Notes: a model not told the origin generated them from the letters alone. 64,000 nt of DNA from Actinomadura luteofluorescens (GCF_013409365.1 NZ_JACCBA010000001.1:9176001-9240000); one strand, 5' to 3'; shown: positions 1 to 8,997, counted from the stretch's first letter. Program-made: numbers and translations.

Positions 1-1
1 C

Positions 2-805
2 ACCGAGGAGGTGATCGGGAGCTGGCTGGCGGCGCGCCCGGGCCGCCGGGACGAGGTCGTCGTGGCCACCAAGGTCGGGAGCCCGATGAGCGACGACCCG
101 GCCGACCGCGGCCTGTCGGCGCGGCGCATCGTCGCCGCGTGCGAGGCCTCCCTGCGCCGGTTGAACACCGACCGGATCGACCTCTACCAGATGCACCAGG
201 TCGACCGCTCGGTCCCCTGGGACGAGATCTGGCTGGCCATGGAGCTGCTGATCCGCCAGGGCAAGATCCGGCACGTCGGCTCGTCCAACTTCGCCGGATG
301 GGACATCGCCCTGGCCCAGGAGACCGCCGCGCGCCGCCGCGTCCCGGGGCTCGCCTCGGAACAGTGCGTCTACAACCTCGTCACCCGGCACGCGGAGCTG
401 GAGGTGATCCCCGCGGCGGCGGCCCTCGGGCTCGGGGTGCTGGTCTGGTCGCCCCTGCACGGCGGCCTGCTCGGCGGCGTGCTGCGCAAGAAGGCGGAGG
501 GGACCGCGGTCAAGTCCGCGCAGGGGCGCGCGGTCGACGCGCTGAAAGAGCACGGGACCGCCATCGCCGCCTACGAGCGGTTCTGCGCGGACATCGGGCG
601 GGACCCCGCCGAGGTCGGCCTCGCCTGGACGCTCGCGAGGCCGGGGGTGACCGGGGTGCTCATCGGCCCGCGCACCCCCGACCACGTCGACGGCGCGGTC
701 AGGGCGCTGGACAAGCCCCTGACCGAGGAGGAGACCGACCGGCTGGACGCCCTCTTCCCGCCCGTCGGCCGGGGCGGGCCGGCGCCCGCCGCGTGGATGA
801 GCTGA
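2..805 (+). CDS. Aldo/keto reductase, probable NDP-sugar C-3 ketoreductase (5' truncated)
   Basis: The reading frame is open to the left edge, so the start and the N-terminal catalytic Asp/Tyr lie outside the window. What remains shows AKR hallmarks: ATKVG, the catalytic-His region YQMHQVD, GKIRHVGSSNF, and a C-terminal VLIGPRTPDHV cofactor segment. Some members of this family (EryBII, TylC1) reduce the 3-keto intermediate made by NDP-hexose 2,3-dehydratases. Such a dehydratase lies 1.7 kb downstream, so a 2-deoxysugar reductase role is a reasonable inference; a general AKR is the alternative. It is followed after 41 nt by the TylF-type methyltransferase on the same strand. Confidence 0.8.
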   Translation, partial: TEEVIGSWLAARPGRRDEVVVATKVGSPMSDDPADRGLSARRIVAACEASLRRLNTDRIDLYQMHQVDRSVPWDEIWLAMELLIRQGKIRHVGSSNFAGWDIALAQETAARRRVPGLASEQCVYNLVTRHAELEVIPAAAALGLGVLVWSPLHGGLLGGVLRKKAEGTAVKSAQGRAVDALKEHGTAIAAYERFCADIGRDPAEVGLAWTLARPGVTGVLIGPRTPDHVDGAVRALDKPLTEEETDRLDALFPPVGRGGPAPAAWMS

Positions 806-846
806 CCCCGCCTTACGCGATCTCTGCCGCTGGGAGGACGAGACAG

Positions 847-1620
847 GTGACCGCACCGAACCACCGGGACCCGCGCTCGCTGGCACGCGAGTCGGACCAG
901 GAGCGCGACGTGCGCGAGCGGCTCACCCGGCTGCTGCGCGACACCCCGATCCCCGCCGAGTACCTGATCGACAACCTGGCGCTGTACCTGCGGCGCCACC
1001 AGCTCACCGATCTGCTGTGCATGGACGCGCTGTACCGCATGATCCTCGACGTGCCCGGCGTGATCATGGAGTTCGGCGTGCTCCACGGGCGGCACCTGGC
1101 CACGCTGACCGCGCTGCGCGGGTGCCACGAGCCGTACACCTCGGTGCGGCGCGTCATCGGCTTCGACACCTTCACCGGCTTCCCCGACGTCGCCGACGTC
1201 GACAGGGCCGGGCCGGGCGCGGTGGCCGGCCGGTTCGCCGTGGGCGAGGGCTACCCCGACCACCTGCGCGAGGTGCTCGACGCGCACGAGTCCGGCGAGC
1301 CCTTCGCGCACGTGCGGCGGACCGCGGTGGTCCAGGGCGACGTCCGCGAGACCCTGCCGCGCTATCTCGCCGACAACCCGGAGACCGTGATCGCGCTGGC
1401 CTACTTCGACCTCGACCTCCACGCGCCGACCCGCGCCGCGCTGGAGGCGATCCGGCCCTATCTGACCAGGGGCAGCGTGCTCGCCTTCGACGAGATCGCC
1501 TACTCCAAGTGGCCCGGGGAGACGGCCGCTCTGCGCGAGGCCGTCGGCCTGGACGGGGTGGCGCTGCGCACCCTCCCCGGCCGGGAGCCGCCCATCACGT
1601 ACCTGCGCTGGGGCGAGTAG
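847..1620 (+). CDS. TylF/MycF-type sugar O-methyltransferase
   Basis: 257 aa with GTG start, chosen because GGGAGG sits 10 nt upstream and the preceding aldo/keto reductase ends at 805. Family features are visible: EFGVLHGRH (SAM-binding region), IGFDTFTGFP, VQGDVRETLP, and the acidic metal/catalytic stretch FDLDLHAPT and AFDEIAY. TylF-family enzymes are Mg-dependent 3-O-methyltransferases of 6-deoxyhexoses; CalS11 of calicheamicin biosynthesis is a member acting on a TDP-rhamnose-type sugar. Here it could methylate a rhamnose or an aminopentose hydroxyl. Its 3' end overlaps the convergent methyltransferase by 26 bp. Confidence 0.88.
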   Translation: MTAPNHRDPRSLARESDQERDVRERLTRLLRDTPIPAEYLIDNLALYLRRHQLTDLLCMDALYRMILDVPGVIMEFGVLHGRHLATLTALRGCHEPYTSVRRVIGFDTFTGFPDVADVDRAGPGAVAGRFAVGEGYPDHLREVLDAHESGEPFAHVRRTAVVQGDVRETLPRYLADNPETVIALAYFDLDLHAPTRAALEAIRPYLTRGSVLAFDEIAYSKWPGETAALREAVGLDGVALRTLPGREPPITYLRWGE

Positions 1621-2383
1621 CGTCCGCGGCCTCCCGGGCCTCGGGCCGGCCGCGGCGGACCCCGACGAACAGGCCGTAGCCGTTCAGGCCGGCCTCCTCG
1701 TGCTCGACGTCGCATCCGGAGTCCTGGAACGCCGCCCGGAACTCGTCCGCGGTGAACATGGTGAAGGTCTCCACGGTGCGGAACGCGCGGACGCCCGCCG
1801 GACGGCCCACCGTCCAGCGCACGTCCATGTGCGCGGCCCGGTCCCGCCGGGTCGAGTGGGAGACCCGGGCGACGACCGTGTCGCCGTCCCGCACCAGGTC
1901 GGCCCCGACGAACCCCTCGATGAACCTTTCCGGCGGCCACCAGGGCTCGATGACCAGCACCCCGCCGGGGACGAGGTGGCCGGCCATGGCCCGCACCGCG
2001 GCGCGCATGGCGGCGACGGTCGGCAGGTAGGCGATCGCGGTGTAGAGGCACGTCACCGCGTCGAAGGCGCGGCCGAGGTCGAAGCCCCGCATGTCGCCGT
2101 CGTGCACGGTCACCCCTGGCAGCCGCCGCACGGCCCGCTCGCGCATCGCGCGCGAGAGCTCCAGGCCCTCGACATGGTCGAAGCCCGCTCGGAACGCCTC
2201 CAGGTGGGCCCCGGTGCCGCAGGCGACGTCGAGAAGGGACCGCGCGCGGGGACGGTGGGCGCGGATGCGCCGCGTCACCTCCGCCGCCTCCGCGCCCCAG
2301 TCCTTGCCGCGGTGCCGGTACGTCAGCTCGTAGACCTCGGCGTGCTCCGGGCCGAAGGCGGCGTCGCGCTCCGAGGCGGGCAC
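1595..2383 (-). CDS. TylM1/DesVI-like SAM-dependent N-methyltransferase (copy 1)
   Basis: 262 aa; GTG start at 2383 is preceded by GGGAAGGGAG. N-terminal YELTYRHRGKDW and motif I LLDVACGTGAHLE, then GDMRGF, LYTAIAYL and GGVLVIEPWW match the TylM1/DesVI group that N-methylates NDP-aminosugars. Calicheamicin and esperamicin carry an N-alkylated aminopentose, so an aminosugar amine is the likely acceptor; this is inference from family and context. A second relative lies at 20832..21590 (same layout, similar motif I). It is transcribed divergently from the 2,3-dehydratase with an AT-rich promoter island between them. Confidence 0.85.
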   Translation of the reverse strand: MPASERDAAFGPEHAEVYELTYRHRGKDWGAEAAEVTRRIRAHRPRARSLLDVACGTGAHLEAFRAGFDHVEGLELSRAMRERAVRRLPGVTVHDGDMRGFDLGRAFDAVTCLYTAIAYLPTVAAMRAAVRAMAGHLVPGGVLVIEPWWPPERFIEGFVGADLVRDGDTVVARVSHSTRRDRAAHMDVRWTVGRPAGVRAFRTVETFTMFTADEFRAAFQDSGCDVEHEEAGLNGYGLFVGVRRGRPEAREAADATRPSAGT

Positions 2384-2408
2384 GGGGTCTCCCTTCCCAC
2401 CGCTAGGT

Positions 2409-2426
2409 GCTATATATAAATTAAGT
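2409..2426 (+). promoter_or_regulatory. AT-rich 18-bp dyad, class GCTATA (2,3-dehydratase promoter region)
   Basis: GCTATA-TATAAAT-TAAGT in an otherwise GC-rich divergent intergenic region, 60 nt before the dehydratase start and 26 nt before the methyltransferase start on the other strand. It shares GTGCTATAT and TTAAGT with the element at 26845. One of eleven sites fitting RCTwTA-N6-TATAGT. Confidence 0.5.
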
Positions 2427-2485
2427 AAATGGTACAGCCGAGCGCGAACGGCGGCCAGCTCCGGCGGCCGTGGACGGAGGCGGGC

Positions 2486-3919
2486 ATGGCGGGCACGAAC
2501 GCGGGCACTCGGCTGAGGGCGGCGCCGAGCGGGGAATCCGACGAGCTGGGCCGGCGGCTCGCCGCGTCGGCCGAATACCGGCCCCGCCCGGCCGGCGACG
2601 TCGTCGAATGGCTGGCCGGACGCCGCCGCAGCGTCCCGGTCGAGGTGACGCGCATCCCGTTCGACCGCATGGCCGGATGGTCGTTCGACCCGGGTTCGGG
2701 CGACCTCGTGCACGAGAGCGGCCGCTTCTTCACCGTGGGCGGCATCCACGCCCGCACCGACTACGGCGTCGTCCCCGACTGGCGGCAGCCGATCATCTAC
2801 CAGCAGGACGTCGCGATCGTGGGCATCCTCGCCAAGGAGATCGACGGCGTCCTGCACTTCCTGATGCAGGCCAAGATCGAGCCCGGCAACGTGAACACGG
2901 TGCAGCTGTCGCCGACGGTCCAGTCCACGTCGAGCAACTACCTGCGGACGCACCGCGGCGCCCGGTCCCGGTTCGTCGAGTACTTCACCGAGCCCGGGCG
3001 GGCCCGGGTGCTGGTCGACGTCCTGCAGTCCGAGCAGGGGGCGTGGTTCTGGGCCAAGCGCAACCGGAACGTGGTCATGGAGGTCACCGGCGAGGTCGAG
3101 CCGCACGACGACTTCGCCTGGATGACGCTCGGGCAGATCCTCGACCTCCTGCACCACCCCAACGTCGTGAACATGGACTCCAGGACCGTGCTGGCCTGCC
3201 TGCTGGCCTCGGCCTCGTCCATCGTGCGGCCGGGCGACGGGGCCGCGGCCGCCTTCGCGGCGCCGCCGTACGCCTCCGGCGAGGACGCGTTCCTCTCTCC
3301 GGTGCAGGTGAGGAGCTGGCTCACCGAGCGCAAGTCCGCGTACACGCTCGCGACGCGCGCAATCCCCCTCGACTCCGTGGACGGATGGGAGCGGGGAGCG
3401 GATGCGATCCGCCGTCCCGACGGCAGGTACTTCAGCGTCGTCGGGGTGGAGGTCCACGCGGGCAACCGGGAGGTGTCCGACTGGTGCCAGCCGCTGCTCG
3501 AACCCCGCGGCATCGGGCTGGCCGCTCTCGTCGTCCGCCGCATCAACGGGATCCTGCACGTCCTCGCCCGCGCCGACCTGCGTCCGGGATGCCGCGACAC
3601 CGTGGAACTCGGCCCCACCGTGCAGTGCACCCCCGAGAACTACGAGGGGGCGCCCCGCGAGACGCGCCCCCGGTATCTCGATCTCGTCCTCTCCAGAAGT
3701 GTCAAGGTGCGGTACGACGTGGTGCAGTCAGAGGAGGGCGGCCGGTTCCGGCACGCCCAGACCCGTCATCTCGTGGTCGAGGTCGGCGGCGGCTTCCCGG
3801 CCCGGACGCCCGCGGACTTCTGCTGGCTCACGGTGCCCCAGGCGATGGCGCTGGCGCGCCAGAGCTACCAGGTCAACATCGAGGCCCGGAGTCTCCTGCT
3901 CTGCCTGCACGCGCTGTGA
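2486..3919 (+). CDS. NDP-hexose 2,3-dehydratase
   Basis: 477 aa. I chose ATG 2486 because GGAGG lies 5 nt upstream; an in-frame ATG at 2429 sits inside the AT-rich promoter island and lacks a ribosome site. The protein is the expected tandem duplication of about 200 aa: repeat 1 has KIEPGNVNTVQLSPTVQ and repeat 2 has ADLRPGCRDTVELGPTVQ. The family (TylX3, EvaA, CalS14) starts C-2 deoxygenation of NDP-4-keto-6-deoxyglucose, giving a 2-deoxy-3-keto sugar that needs a reductase such as the aldo/keto reductase at the left edge. Strong marker of a 2-deoxyhexose-bearing natural product. It converges on drrB with a 4-bp gap. Confidence 0.93.
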   Translation: MAGTNAGTRLRAAPSGESDELGRRLAASAEYRPRPAGDVVEWLAGRRRSVPVEVTRIPFDRMAGWSFDPGSGDLVHESGRFFTVGGIHARTDYGVVPDWRQPIIYQQDVAIVGILAKEIDGVLHFLMQAKIEPGNVNTVQLSPTVQSTSSNYLRTHRGARSRFVEYFTEPGRARVLVDVLQSEQGAWFWAKRNRNVVMEVTGEVEPHDDFAWMTLGQILDLLHHPNVVNMDSRTVLACLLASASSIVRPGDGAAAAFAAPPYASGEDAFLSPVQVRSWLTERKSAYTLATRAIPLDSVDGWERGADAIRRPDGRYFSVVGVEVHAGNREVSDWCQPLLEPRGIGLAALVVRRINGILHVLARADLRPGCRDTVELGPTVQCTPENYEGAPRETRPRYLDLVLSRSVKVRYDVVQSEEGGRFRHAQTRHLVVEVGGGFPARTPADFCWLTVPQAMALARQSYQVNIEARSLLLCLHAL

Positions 3920-3923
3920 GCGC

Positions 3924-4751
3924 CTAGTGGCGGCTGCGGCCGTACCGGTACACGGTCAGCGGCGCGAAGACCGCGACGAGGATCGCGCAGGCCAGGAACG
4001 CCCAGCCCATCTGGCCAGCGGTCACGGTGCCGTCCATCAGCCCGCGCATGGCGGTCGTCGCGACGCTGACCGGATTGACCTTGATCAGCGCCTCCAGCCA
4101 GCCGGGCATCGTCTGCTGCGGCACCATGACGTTGCTGGCGACGACGAGGATGAACAGAAGCGTCCAGCTCAGCGTCTGGGCCGCGGTCGGCGTCCGCACG
4201 CTGACCCCGACGAAGGTCCCGATCCAAGCGAGGCTGAACGCGAACACCTGGAGGAACAGCAGCGCCAGCACCACGCCGCCCACGCCGCCGTCAGGACGGA
4301 ACCCCAGCACCAGCCCGAGCAGCAGCGGCACGACCGACGCCACCGCGTACCGCACGACGTCACCCAGCATCGCCCCGACCAGCACCGACGACTGCCACAC
4401 CGGCAGCGACCGCACCCGGTCGAAGACCCCCTGGTCGACGTCCTGGTTCAGCACGATGCCGGTGTACGCCGTCGTCAGCGCCACCGCCATGACCATGACG
4501 CCGGGCAGGAAGAAGTGCAGGTAGCGGCCGGGCGATCCCGCGATCGCCCCGCCCACCAGGTAGGTGAACGAGAGCGTGAAGACGACCGGGAGCATGAGGG
4601 CGTCCACCAGCTGGTTCGGTGAGTGCTTGATCTTCAGCAGCGCGCGCCACCCGAACGTCATCGACGCCGACAGCGCGCCGGCCCTCGGCGGGCGCTCGCC
4701 GGGCGCCGCCAGCGGCCCCCGCGCCCGCGTCATCGGCTGGGACGTCGTCAT
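3924..4751 (-). CDS. DrrB-like ABC-2 transporter permease
   Basis: 275 aa; the ATG at 4751 has GGAGG 8 nt upstream, better than an earlier in-frame ATG. About six hydrophobic segments follow a polar N-terminus, with the ABC-2 region FLPGVMVMAVALTTAYTG and the C-terminal VNPVSVATTAMRGLM typical of daunorubicin-type permeases. It starts 13 bp after the stop of the DrrA-like ATPase and would form the membrane half of that exporter. In this setting it probably exports the glycosylated product and gives self-resistance. Confidence 0.9.
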   Translation of the reverse strand: MTTSQPMTRARGPLAAPGERPPRAGALSASMTFGWRALLKIKHSPNQLVDALMLPVVFTLSFTYLVGGAIAGSPGRYLHFFLPGVMVMAVALTTAYTGIVLNQDVDQGVFDRVRSLPVWQSSVLVGAMLGDVVRYAVASVVPLLLGLVLGFRPDGGVGGVVLALLFLQVFAFSLAWIGTFVGVSVRTPTAAQTLSWTLLFILVVASNVMVPQQTMPGWLEALIKVNPVSVATTAMRGLMDGTVTAGQMGWAFLACAILVAVFAPLTVYRYGRSRH

Positions 4752-4764
4752 CTCGCCCGCCTCC

Positions 4765-5802
4765 TCACTTCGCCGTCTGCTTGTCGCCGGCCTCGGCATC
4801 GGCTTCGGCCCCGTCAACGGCCTCGGCCTCGGCCTTCTCCGCCTGCCCGTCGCCGGTGACCGGATGACCGGTCAGGGCGAGGAAGACGTCGTCCAGGCTC
4901 GACTGGGCCATCGAGAAGTCGTCGAGGGCGATCCCGGCGTCGGCCAGTGCCGTGACGGCCCGGGCCGCCTGCTGCGCGTCGGTGACCCGCACCGACAGCC
5001 TGTGCGGATCGGAGTCCGCGCCCGGCTCCACGGCCAGGGTGCGGGAGAGCATCTGCTCGGCTTGGGCGCGCTGCCCGGGATCCTGGAGCCGCAGCTTCAG
5101 CGCGCCGGTGCCGATCTGGGACTTCAGCCTGCCGGGCGCGTCCTCCGCGATGACCTTGCCGTGGTCCAGGACCGCGACGCGGTCGGAGAGCCGGTCGGCC
5201 TCGTCGAGGTACTGCGTCGTGAGCAGCACGGTCGTGCCCCCGGCGACCAGGGTGCGGATGATGTCCCACACCTGGTTGCGGGCCCGCGGGTCGAGGCCCG
5301 TGGTCGGCTCGTCCAGGAAGAGCAGGTCCGGGGTGACGATGATGCTGGCGGCGATGTCGATCCGGCGCCGCTCGCCGCCGGAGCAGGTCTTCACCGGGCG
5401 GTCCGCCACCTCCGACAGCTCGAAGGCGTCCACCAGGTCGTCGGCCCGCTGCCGCGCCGCGGCCCCCCGGTGCCCGAGCAGCCGCCCCACCATCGCGAGG
5501 TTCTCCCTCCCGGTGAGGTCCTCGTCGATCGAGGTGGACTGCCCCGTGACGCTCACGCGGGACCGCACCGCGTCGGCCTCCCGCACCACGTCGTGGCCGA
5601 GCACCCGGGCCGTGCCCTCCGTCGGGCGCAGCAGCGTCGTCAGGATCCGGAGGAGGGTGGTCTTGCCGGCGCCGTTCGGCCCCAGCAGGCTGTGCACGAT
5701 GCCGGTGGGGACGGCCAGGTCGACGCCGTTCACCGCCCGCGTCTCGCCGAAGGTCCTGACCAGCCCGGACGTCTCGACAGCGAGGGTCGAATTCGATCCC
5801 AC
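4765..5802 (-). CDS. DrrA-like ABC transporter ATPase
   Basis: 345 aa from the GTG at 5802, which has GGGAGG 7 nt upstream; a GTG at 5823 is poorer. Walker [10 protein letters not shown] at residues 41-49, signature CSGGERRR, Walker B LLFLDEPT and the H-loop-like TTQYLDEAD region (Gln where many have His) match the DrrA group. The C-terminal 100 residues hold the DrrA-type regulatory domain followed by a Glu/Ala-rich tail. It pairs with the downstream DrrB permease for drug efflux, and its promoter region contains AT-rich elements at 5836-5863. Confidence 0.92.
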   Translation of the reverse strand: MGSNSTLAVETSGLVRTFGETRAVNGVDLAVPTGIVHSLLGPNGAGKTTLLRILTTLLRPTEGTARVLGHDVVREADAVRSRVSVTGQSTSIDEDLTGRENLAMVGRLLGHRGAAARQRADDLVDAFELSEVADRPVKTCSGGERRRIDIAASIIVTPDLLFLDEPTTGLDPRARNQVWDIIRTLVAGGTTVLLTTQYLDEADRLSDRVAVLDHGKVIAEDAPGRLKSQIGTGALKLRLQDPGQRAQAEQMLSRTLAVEPGADSDPHRLSVRVTDAQQAARAVTALADAGIALDDFSMAQSSLDDVFLALTGHPVTGDGQAEKAEAEAVDGAEADAEAGDKQTAK

Positions 5803-5835
5803 GGTTGTGCCTCCCGTCGCCACCAGAAGATCAAG

Positions 5836-5863
5836 CTCATCTTAAAGCAGCAGCTTATATAAG
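5836..5863 (-). promoter_or_regulatory. AT-rich promoter island of drrA
   Basis: On the minus strand this holds GCTTTAAGATGAG (5848..5836), matching GCTTTAAGAAGAG at 17886 in 12 of 13 positions, and next to it the near-palindrome ACTTATATAAGC (5863..5852). The latter resembles the two half-sites of the cluster dyad brought together. Lies 34-61 nt before the drrA start. Confidence 0.4.
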
Positions 5864-5923
5864 TCAATGCCTAAGGAGCGTGACCGGGCGGCGCGCGCGT
5901 GCCGGGTGATCGGCGTCTTGCTG

Positions 5924-5941
5924 GCTTGAAAAAACTATAGT
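5924..5941 (+). promoter_or_regulatory. AT-rich 18-bp dyad (glycosyltransferase operon promoter)
   Basis: GCTTGA-AAAAACT-ATAGT, 46 nt before the glycosyltransferase ATG. TATAGT (5936-5941) could be a -10 box. Same 7-nt spacing between halves as the other islands. Confidence 0.5.
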
Positions 5942-5986
5942 AGTGTCCGTTTCCATGGCTCATCTCGCCCGATCCGGGGAATCGTG

Positions 5987-7225
5987 ATGCGACCACGCCA
6001 CATTCTTTTCGCCGTCACCGGCGGGTACGGGCACATCCGCCCGACCTTCGGCGTCCTCGACGAGCTCTCCGCCCGGGGACACCGGATCAGCTTCGTGACC
6101 TCCGGCGACTATGTCGACGACCTGGCGAAGGTCGGCGCCCGGCAGATCCGCCACCGGTCGGTGTTCGAGGACGGCGTCGACCTGCCGGAGATCGTCGAGC
6201 AGGAGGACGCCGAGGCGCTGACGGTGAGCGCGTTCGTCAACGAGAACCTCGCGATGCTCAGGGCGGCGGAGAGCGCCCTGGACGACGACCCGCCGGACCT
6301 GGTCGTCTACGACATCTTCCCCCTGATCGCCGGGCGCCTGCTGGCCGCCAGGTGGCAGCGGCCGGCCGTGTGCGTCAACGGAGGCTTCGCCTCGAACGAG
6401 CACTACTCGGTGTGGGAGGCGCTCAGCGCGGTGCACGGGCACCGGCCCATAGTCGAGACCGAGACCTTCCAGCGGATGATGTCCGAGCTTCTGCCGGAAT
6501 ATGGCATCGACCGTTCCCCGGCGGAGTTCTGGAACGCGATCGAGGACCTGAACGTCATCTTCCTGCCGCGGTCGTTCCAGGTGAAGAGCGACACATTCGA
6601 CGACCGTTTCGTCTTCGTCGGGCCGAGCTTCTCGCAGGGGCGGCTCCAGCCGGGATGGCGTCCGCCGAACGAGGACGACGACGTGCTCCTCGTGTCCCTG
6701 GGATCGACGTTCAACGGGCATCCGGAATTCTTCCGCAGCTGCGCGCAGGCGTTCGCGGGAACGCCGTGGCATGTCGTCATAGTGACGGGGAACGGCACCG
6801 ACCCCAAGGCGCTGGAGCCGTTGCCGCCCAACGTCGAGGCGCACCAGTACATCTCGTTCATGGAGGTTCTCCGCCACGCGAAGGCGTTCATCCTGCAGGG
6901 CACGCTCGGCGCCACCATGGAGGCCGTCCACTGGGGCTGCCCGATGCTGTTCTTCACCGAGTACGCGGTCGAGGCCCGGCCTTTCGCCGAGCGGTCCGCC
7001 GAACTCGGCCTGGGACATGTGCTGCGGCCCGAGCAGGTCGACGGCGCGAGCCTGGTCTCGGCGGTGGAGGACCTGATCGCCGACGACGCCGTCCGCGGCC
7101 GGATCGCGCGGATGCGCGCCGAGGCCCGCGACGCCGGCGGCGCGGCCCGGGCCGCGGAAGTGATCGATTCGTACGCGCGGCGGGCCGCCTCCCCGTCGGG
7201 CGGCGCGTCCGGCGCCGTCCGCTGA
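5987..7225 (+). CDS. GT1-family glycosyltransferase 1 (atypical donor site)
   Basis: 412 aa; ATG preceded by GGGGA at 6 nt. The N-terminal HILFAVTGGYGHIRP and two-domain GT-B layout fit macrolide/enediyne glycosyltransferases. In the donor-binding motif, where relatives read HGGxG, this protein has LQGTLGATMEAVHWG, so the pyrophosphate-contacting His is missing, and the DQ pair is replaced. It may be a divergent transferase or a partner protein. Closest in the window is the enzyme at 21623. First gene of a three-gene operon with the SDR and the beta-propeller. Confidence 0.85.
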   Translation: MRPRHILFAVTGGYGHIRPTFGVLDELSARGHRISFVTSGDYVDDLAKVGARQIRHRSVFEDGVDLPEIVEQEDAEALTVSAFVNENLAMLRAAESALDDDPPDLVVYDIFPLIAGRLLAARWQRPAVCVNGGFASNEHYSVWEALSAVHGHRPIVETETFQRMMSELLPEYGIDRSPAEFWNAIEDLNVIFLPRSFQVKSDTFDDRFVFVGPSFSQGRLQPGWRPPNEDDDVLLVSLGSTFNGHPEFFRSCAQAFAGTPWHVVIVTGNGTDPKALEPLPPNVEAHQYISFMEVLRHAKAFILQGTLGATMEAVHWGCPMLFFTEYAVEARPFAERSAELGLGHVLRPEQVDGASLVSAVEDLIADDAVRGRIARMRAEARDAGGAARAAEVIDSYARRAASPSGGASGAVR

Positions 7226-7279
7226 CAGGGCGGCGGTCGCCTCGTTCAGGCCGGTCGTAGCGGGAAGGGCGGTACACCG

Positions 7280-8332
7280 ATGGCGGTCGTGGTCACCGGC
7301 GGCTGTGGCTTCATCGGCAGCCACCTCGTCGAACGCCTCGCGCGGCAGGGCGAGGACGTCATCGTCTACGATCCCGCGCCGCCGCCGCCCGACCTGGACT
7401 GCGGCGGGGCCGCCGTCCGCCACGTCAGGGCCGACATCCGCGACGAGCGGGCGCTGGCCGACGCCCTCGGCCCGGACGTGCACACCGTCTACCACCTCTG
7501 CGCCCTGGTCGGCGTCGACCAGTACCTCGACGACCCGCTCGAAGTGATCGACGTGGCGGTCTCCGGCACCCGCAACGTGCTGCGCTCGGCGTCCGCCGCC
7601 GGGGTGAAGGTCGTCGTCTCCAGCACCAGCGAGATCTACGGCAAGAACCCCGACGTCCCCTGGGCGGAGGACGCGGACCGGGTCCTCGGCAGCGTCGCCG
7701 CCGACCGGTGGTCCTACTCCGCGAGCAAGGCCGTCGCCGAGCACATGGTCGTCGCCTACGCCCGCCACCGGGGCCTGCGCGCCTCGGTCGTGCGGTACTT
7801 CAACGTCTACGGGCCGCGGCAGCGCCCGGCGTACGTGATCAGCAAGACCGTCCACCGGGTGCTGCGCGGACTGCCCCCGCTGCTGTACGACGACGGCTCC
7901 CAGACGCGCTGCTTCACCTTCGTCGAGGACGCGGTGGAGGCCACGCTGCGGGTCGGCGCCGCCGAGATCGCCGACGGCCAGTGCTTCAACGTCGGCAGCG
8001 ACCGGGAGACCTCGGTCGCCGACGCCGTCCGGCTGGCGACCCGGCTGGCCGGGGCGGAGTTCGCCCCGATCCGCGTGAGCACCGACTCGGCGCTGGGCAG
8101 CGCCTACGAGGACATTCCCCGGCGCGTCCCGGATGTCGGGAAGGCCAGGGACCTGCTCGGCTGGCGCAGCCGCATCCCGCTGCGGACCGGCCTCGCCAGG
8201 ACGATCGCGTGGGCCCGGGAGAGCCCGTGGTGGCTGGACGCCGTCGCGGGCGCGCCCCCGCGCCCGCTGGTACCCACAGGCGTCACGACGGCCGCGGACG
8301 GCCGGAAAGCGAGGGGACATGACATCGGGTGA
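7280..8332 (+). CDS. NAD-dependent sugar epimerase/dehydratase-family SDR, candidate UDP-glucuronate decarboxylase
   Basis: 350 aa. N-terminal VVTGGCGFIGSH binds NAD; catalytic SSTSEIYG and YSASK are clear. The SxTSExYG and RWSYSxSK signatures resemble ArnA/UXS-type UDP-glucuronate decarboxylases (CalS9 in calicheamicin) more than RmlB, which has STDE. Together with the nucleotide-sugar dehydrogenase at 25342 it would give UDP-xylose-type pentose, the expected precursor of an aminopentose. A 4-epimerase remains possible. Its stop overlaps the next gene's start by 14 nt, implying translational coupling. Confidence 0.75.
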   Translation: MAVVVTGGCGFIGSHLVERLARQGEDVIVYDPAPPPPDLDCGGAAVRHVRADIRDERALADALGPDVHTVYHLCALVGVDQYLDDPLEVIDVAVSGTRNVLRSASAAGVKVVVSSTSEIYGKNPDVPWAEDADRVLGSVAADRWSYSASKAVAEHMVVAYARHRGLRASVVRYFNVYGPRQRPAYVISKTVHRVLRGLPPLLYDDGSQTRCFTFVEDAVEATLRVGAAEIADGQCFNVGSDRETSVADAVRLATRLAGAEFAPIRVSTDSALGSAYEDIPRRVPDVGKARDLLGWRSRIPLRTGLARTIAWARESPWWLDAVAGAPPRPLVPTGVTTAADGRKARGHDIG

Positions 8333-8975
8333 GACGGCGGCGACGGCCGCGGGCGCCGGCGCCCTGCCCGCCCCCGCCGCCTACATGTGCGGGCTGACCT
8401 GGGACGGCGCCCTACTGTGGCATTCGGACCAGGACGCGGAGAAGATCTTCGCGATCGACCCGGCGACCGGCGGCGTGACCAGGACGTTCGCCTGCGACAG
8501 GGTCCGGGCGGACCTGGCCTACGACGGCGCCCGCCTGTGCCAGGTCGGCGGCCGCCCGAAGCGGATCGTCCTGATCGACCCCGACGACGGCGCGATCACC
8601 GGGGAGAAGGAGGTGCTCCCCGCGAGCGGCAGGCTGACCGGGATCGAGTTCGGGCCGGAGGGCCTCTACATGTGCCTGCGCGGTCCGACCGTGGTGCAGG
8701 TCAGGGACTACGACACGATGACCGTCGTGCGGGAGTTCCCGGCGGCGGGGGAGTCCCCCTCCGGACTCACGTACGCCGACGGCGTCGTCGTCTACGGCGA
8801 CTTCGACGACGCCGTGCTCCGTGCGATGGATCCGGCGACCGGCGAGGAGCTTGGAGTCCTGCCCGTTCCGGGCCGCCCGACCGGGCTGACCTGGGACGGC
8901 AGCCGTCTCTGGTACTGCGACTTCCCGGCGCGCGCGATCCGTCCTCTGGAACTGCCGGCGATCCTCTCCGACTGA
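8319..8975 (+). CDS. Beta-propeller protein of unknown function
   Basis: 218 aa, ATG with GAGGGG upstream, overlapping the preceding SDR by 14 nt. It contains repeated blade-like units such as GLTWDGALLWHSDQ, IDPATGGV, GLTYADG and GLTWDGSRLWYCD, typical of YncE/glutaminyl-cyclase-like propellers. No signal peptide or lipobox, so it is likely cytosolic. The tight coupling to a sugar SDR and a glycosyltransferase suggests a role in sugar transfer or product binding, but I cannot assign a reaction. Confidence 0.6.
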   Translation: MTSGETAATAAGAGALPAPAAYMCGLTWDGALLWHSDQDAEKIFAIDPATGGVTRTFACDRVRADLAYDGARLCQVGGRPKRIVLIDPDDGAITGEKEVLPASGRLTGIEFGPEGLYMCLRGPTVVQVRDYDTMTVVREFPAAGESPSGLTYADGVVVYGDFDDAVLRAMDPATGEELGVLPVPGRPTGLTWDGSRLWYCDFPARAIRPLELPAILSD

Positions 8976-8997
8976 ACCGGACTCCCGGGCGCGGGCC

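Noticed and set aside
2429..2485. Earlier ATG at 2429 as the 2,3-dehydratase start
   Set aside because: It overlaps the AT-rich promoter island and has no ribosome-binding site, while ATG 2486 has GGAGG at 5 nt.
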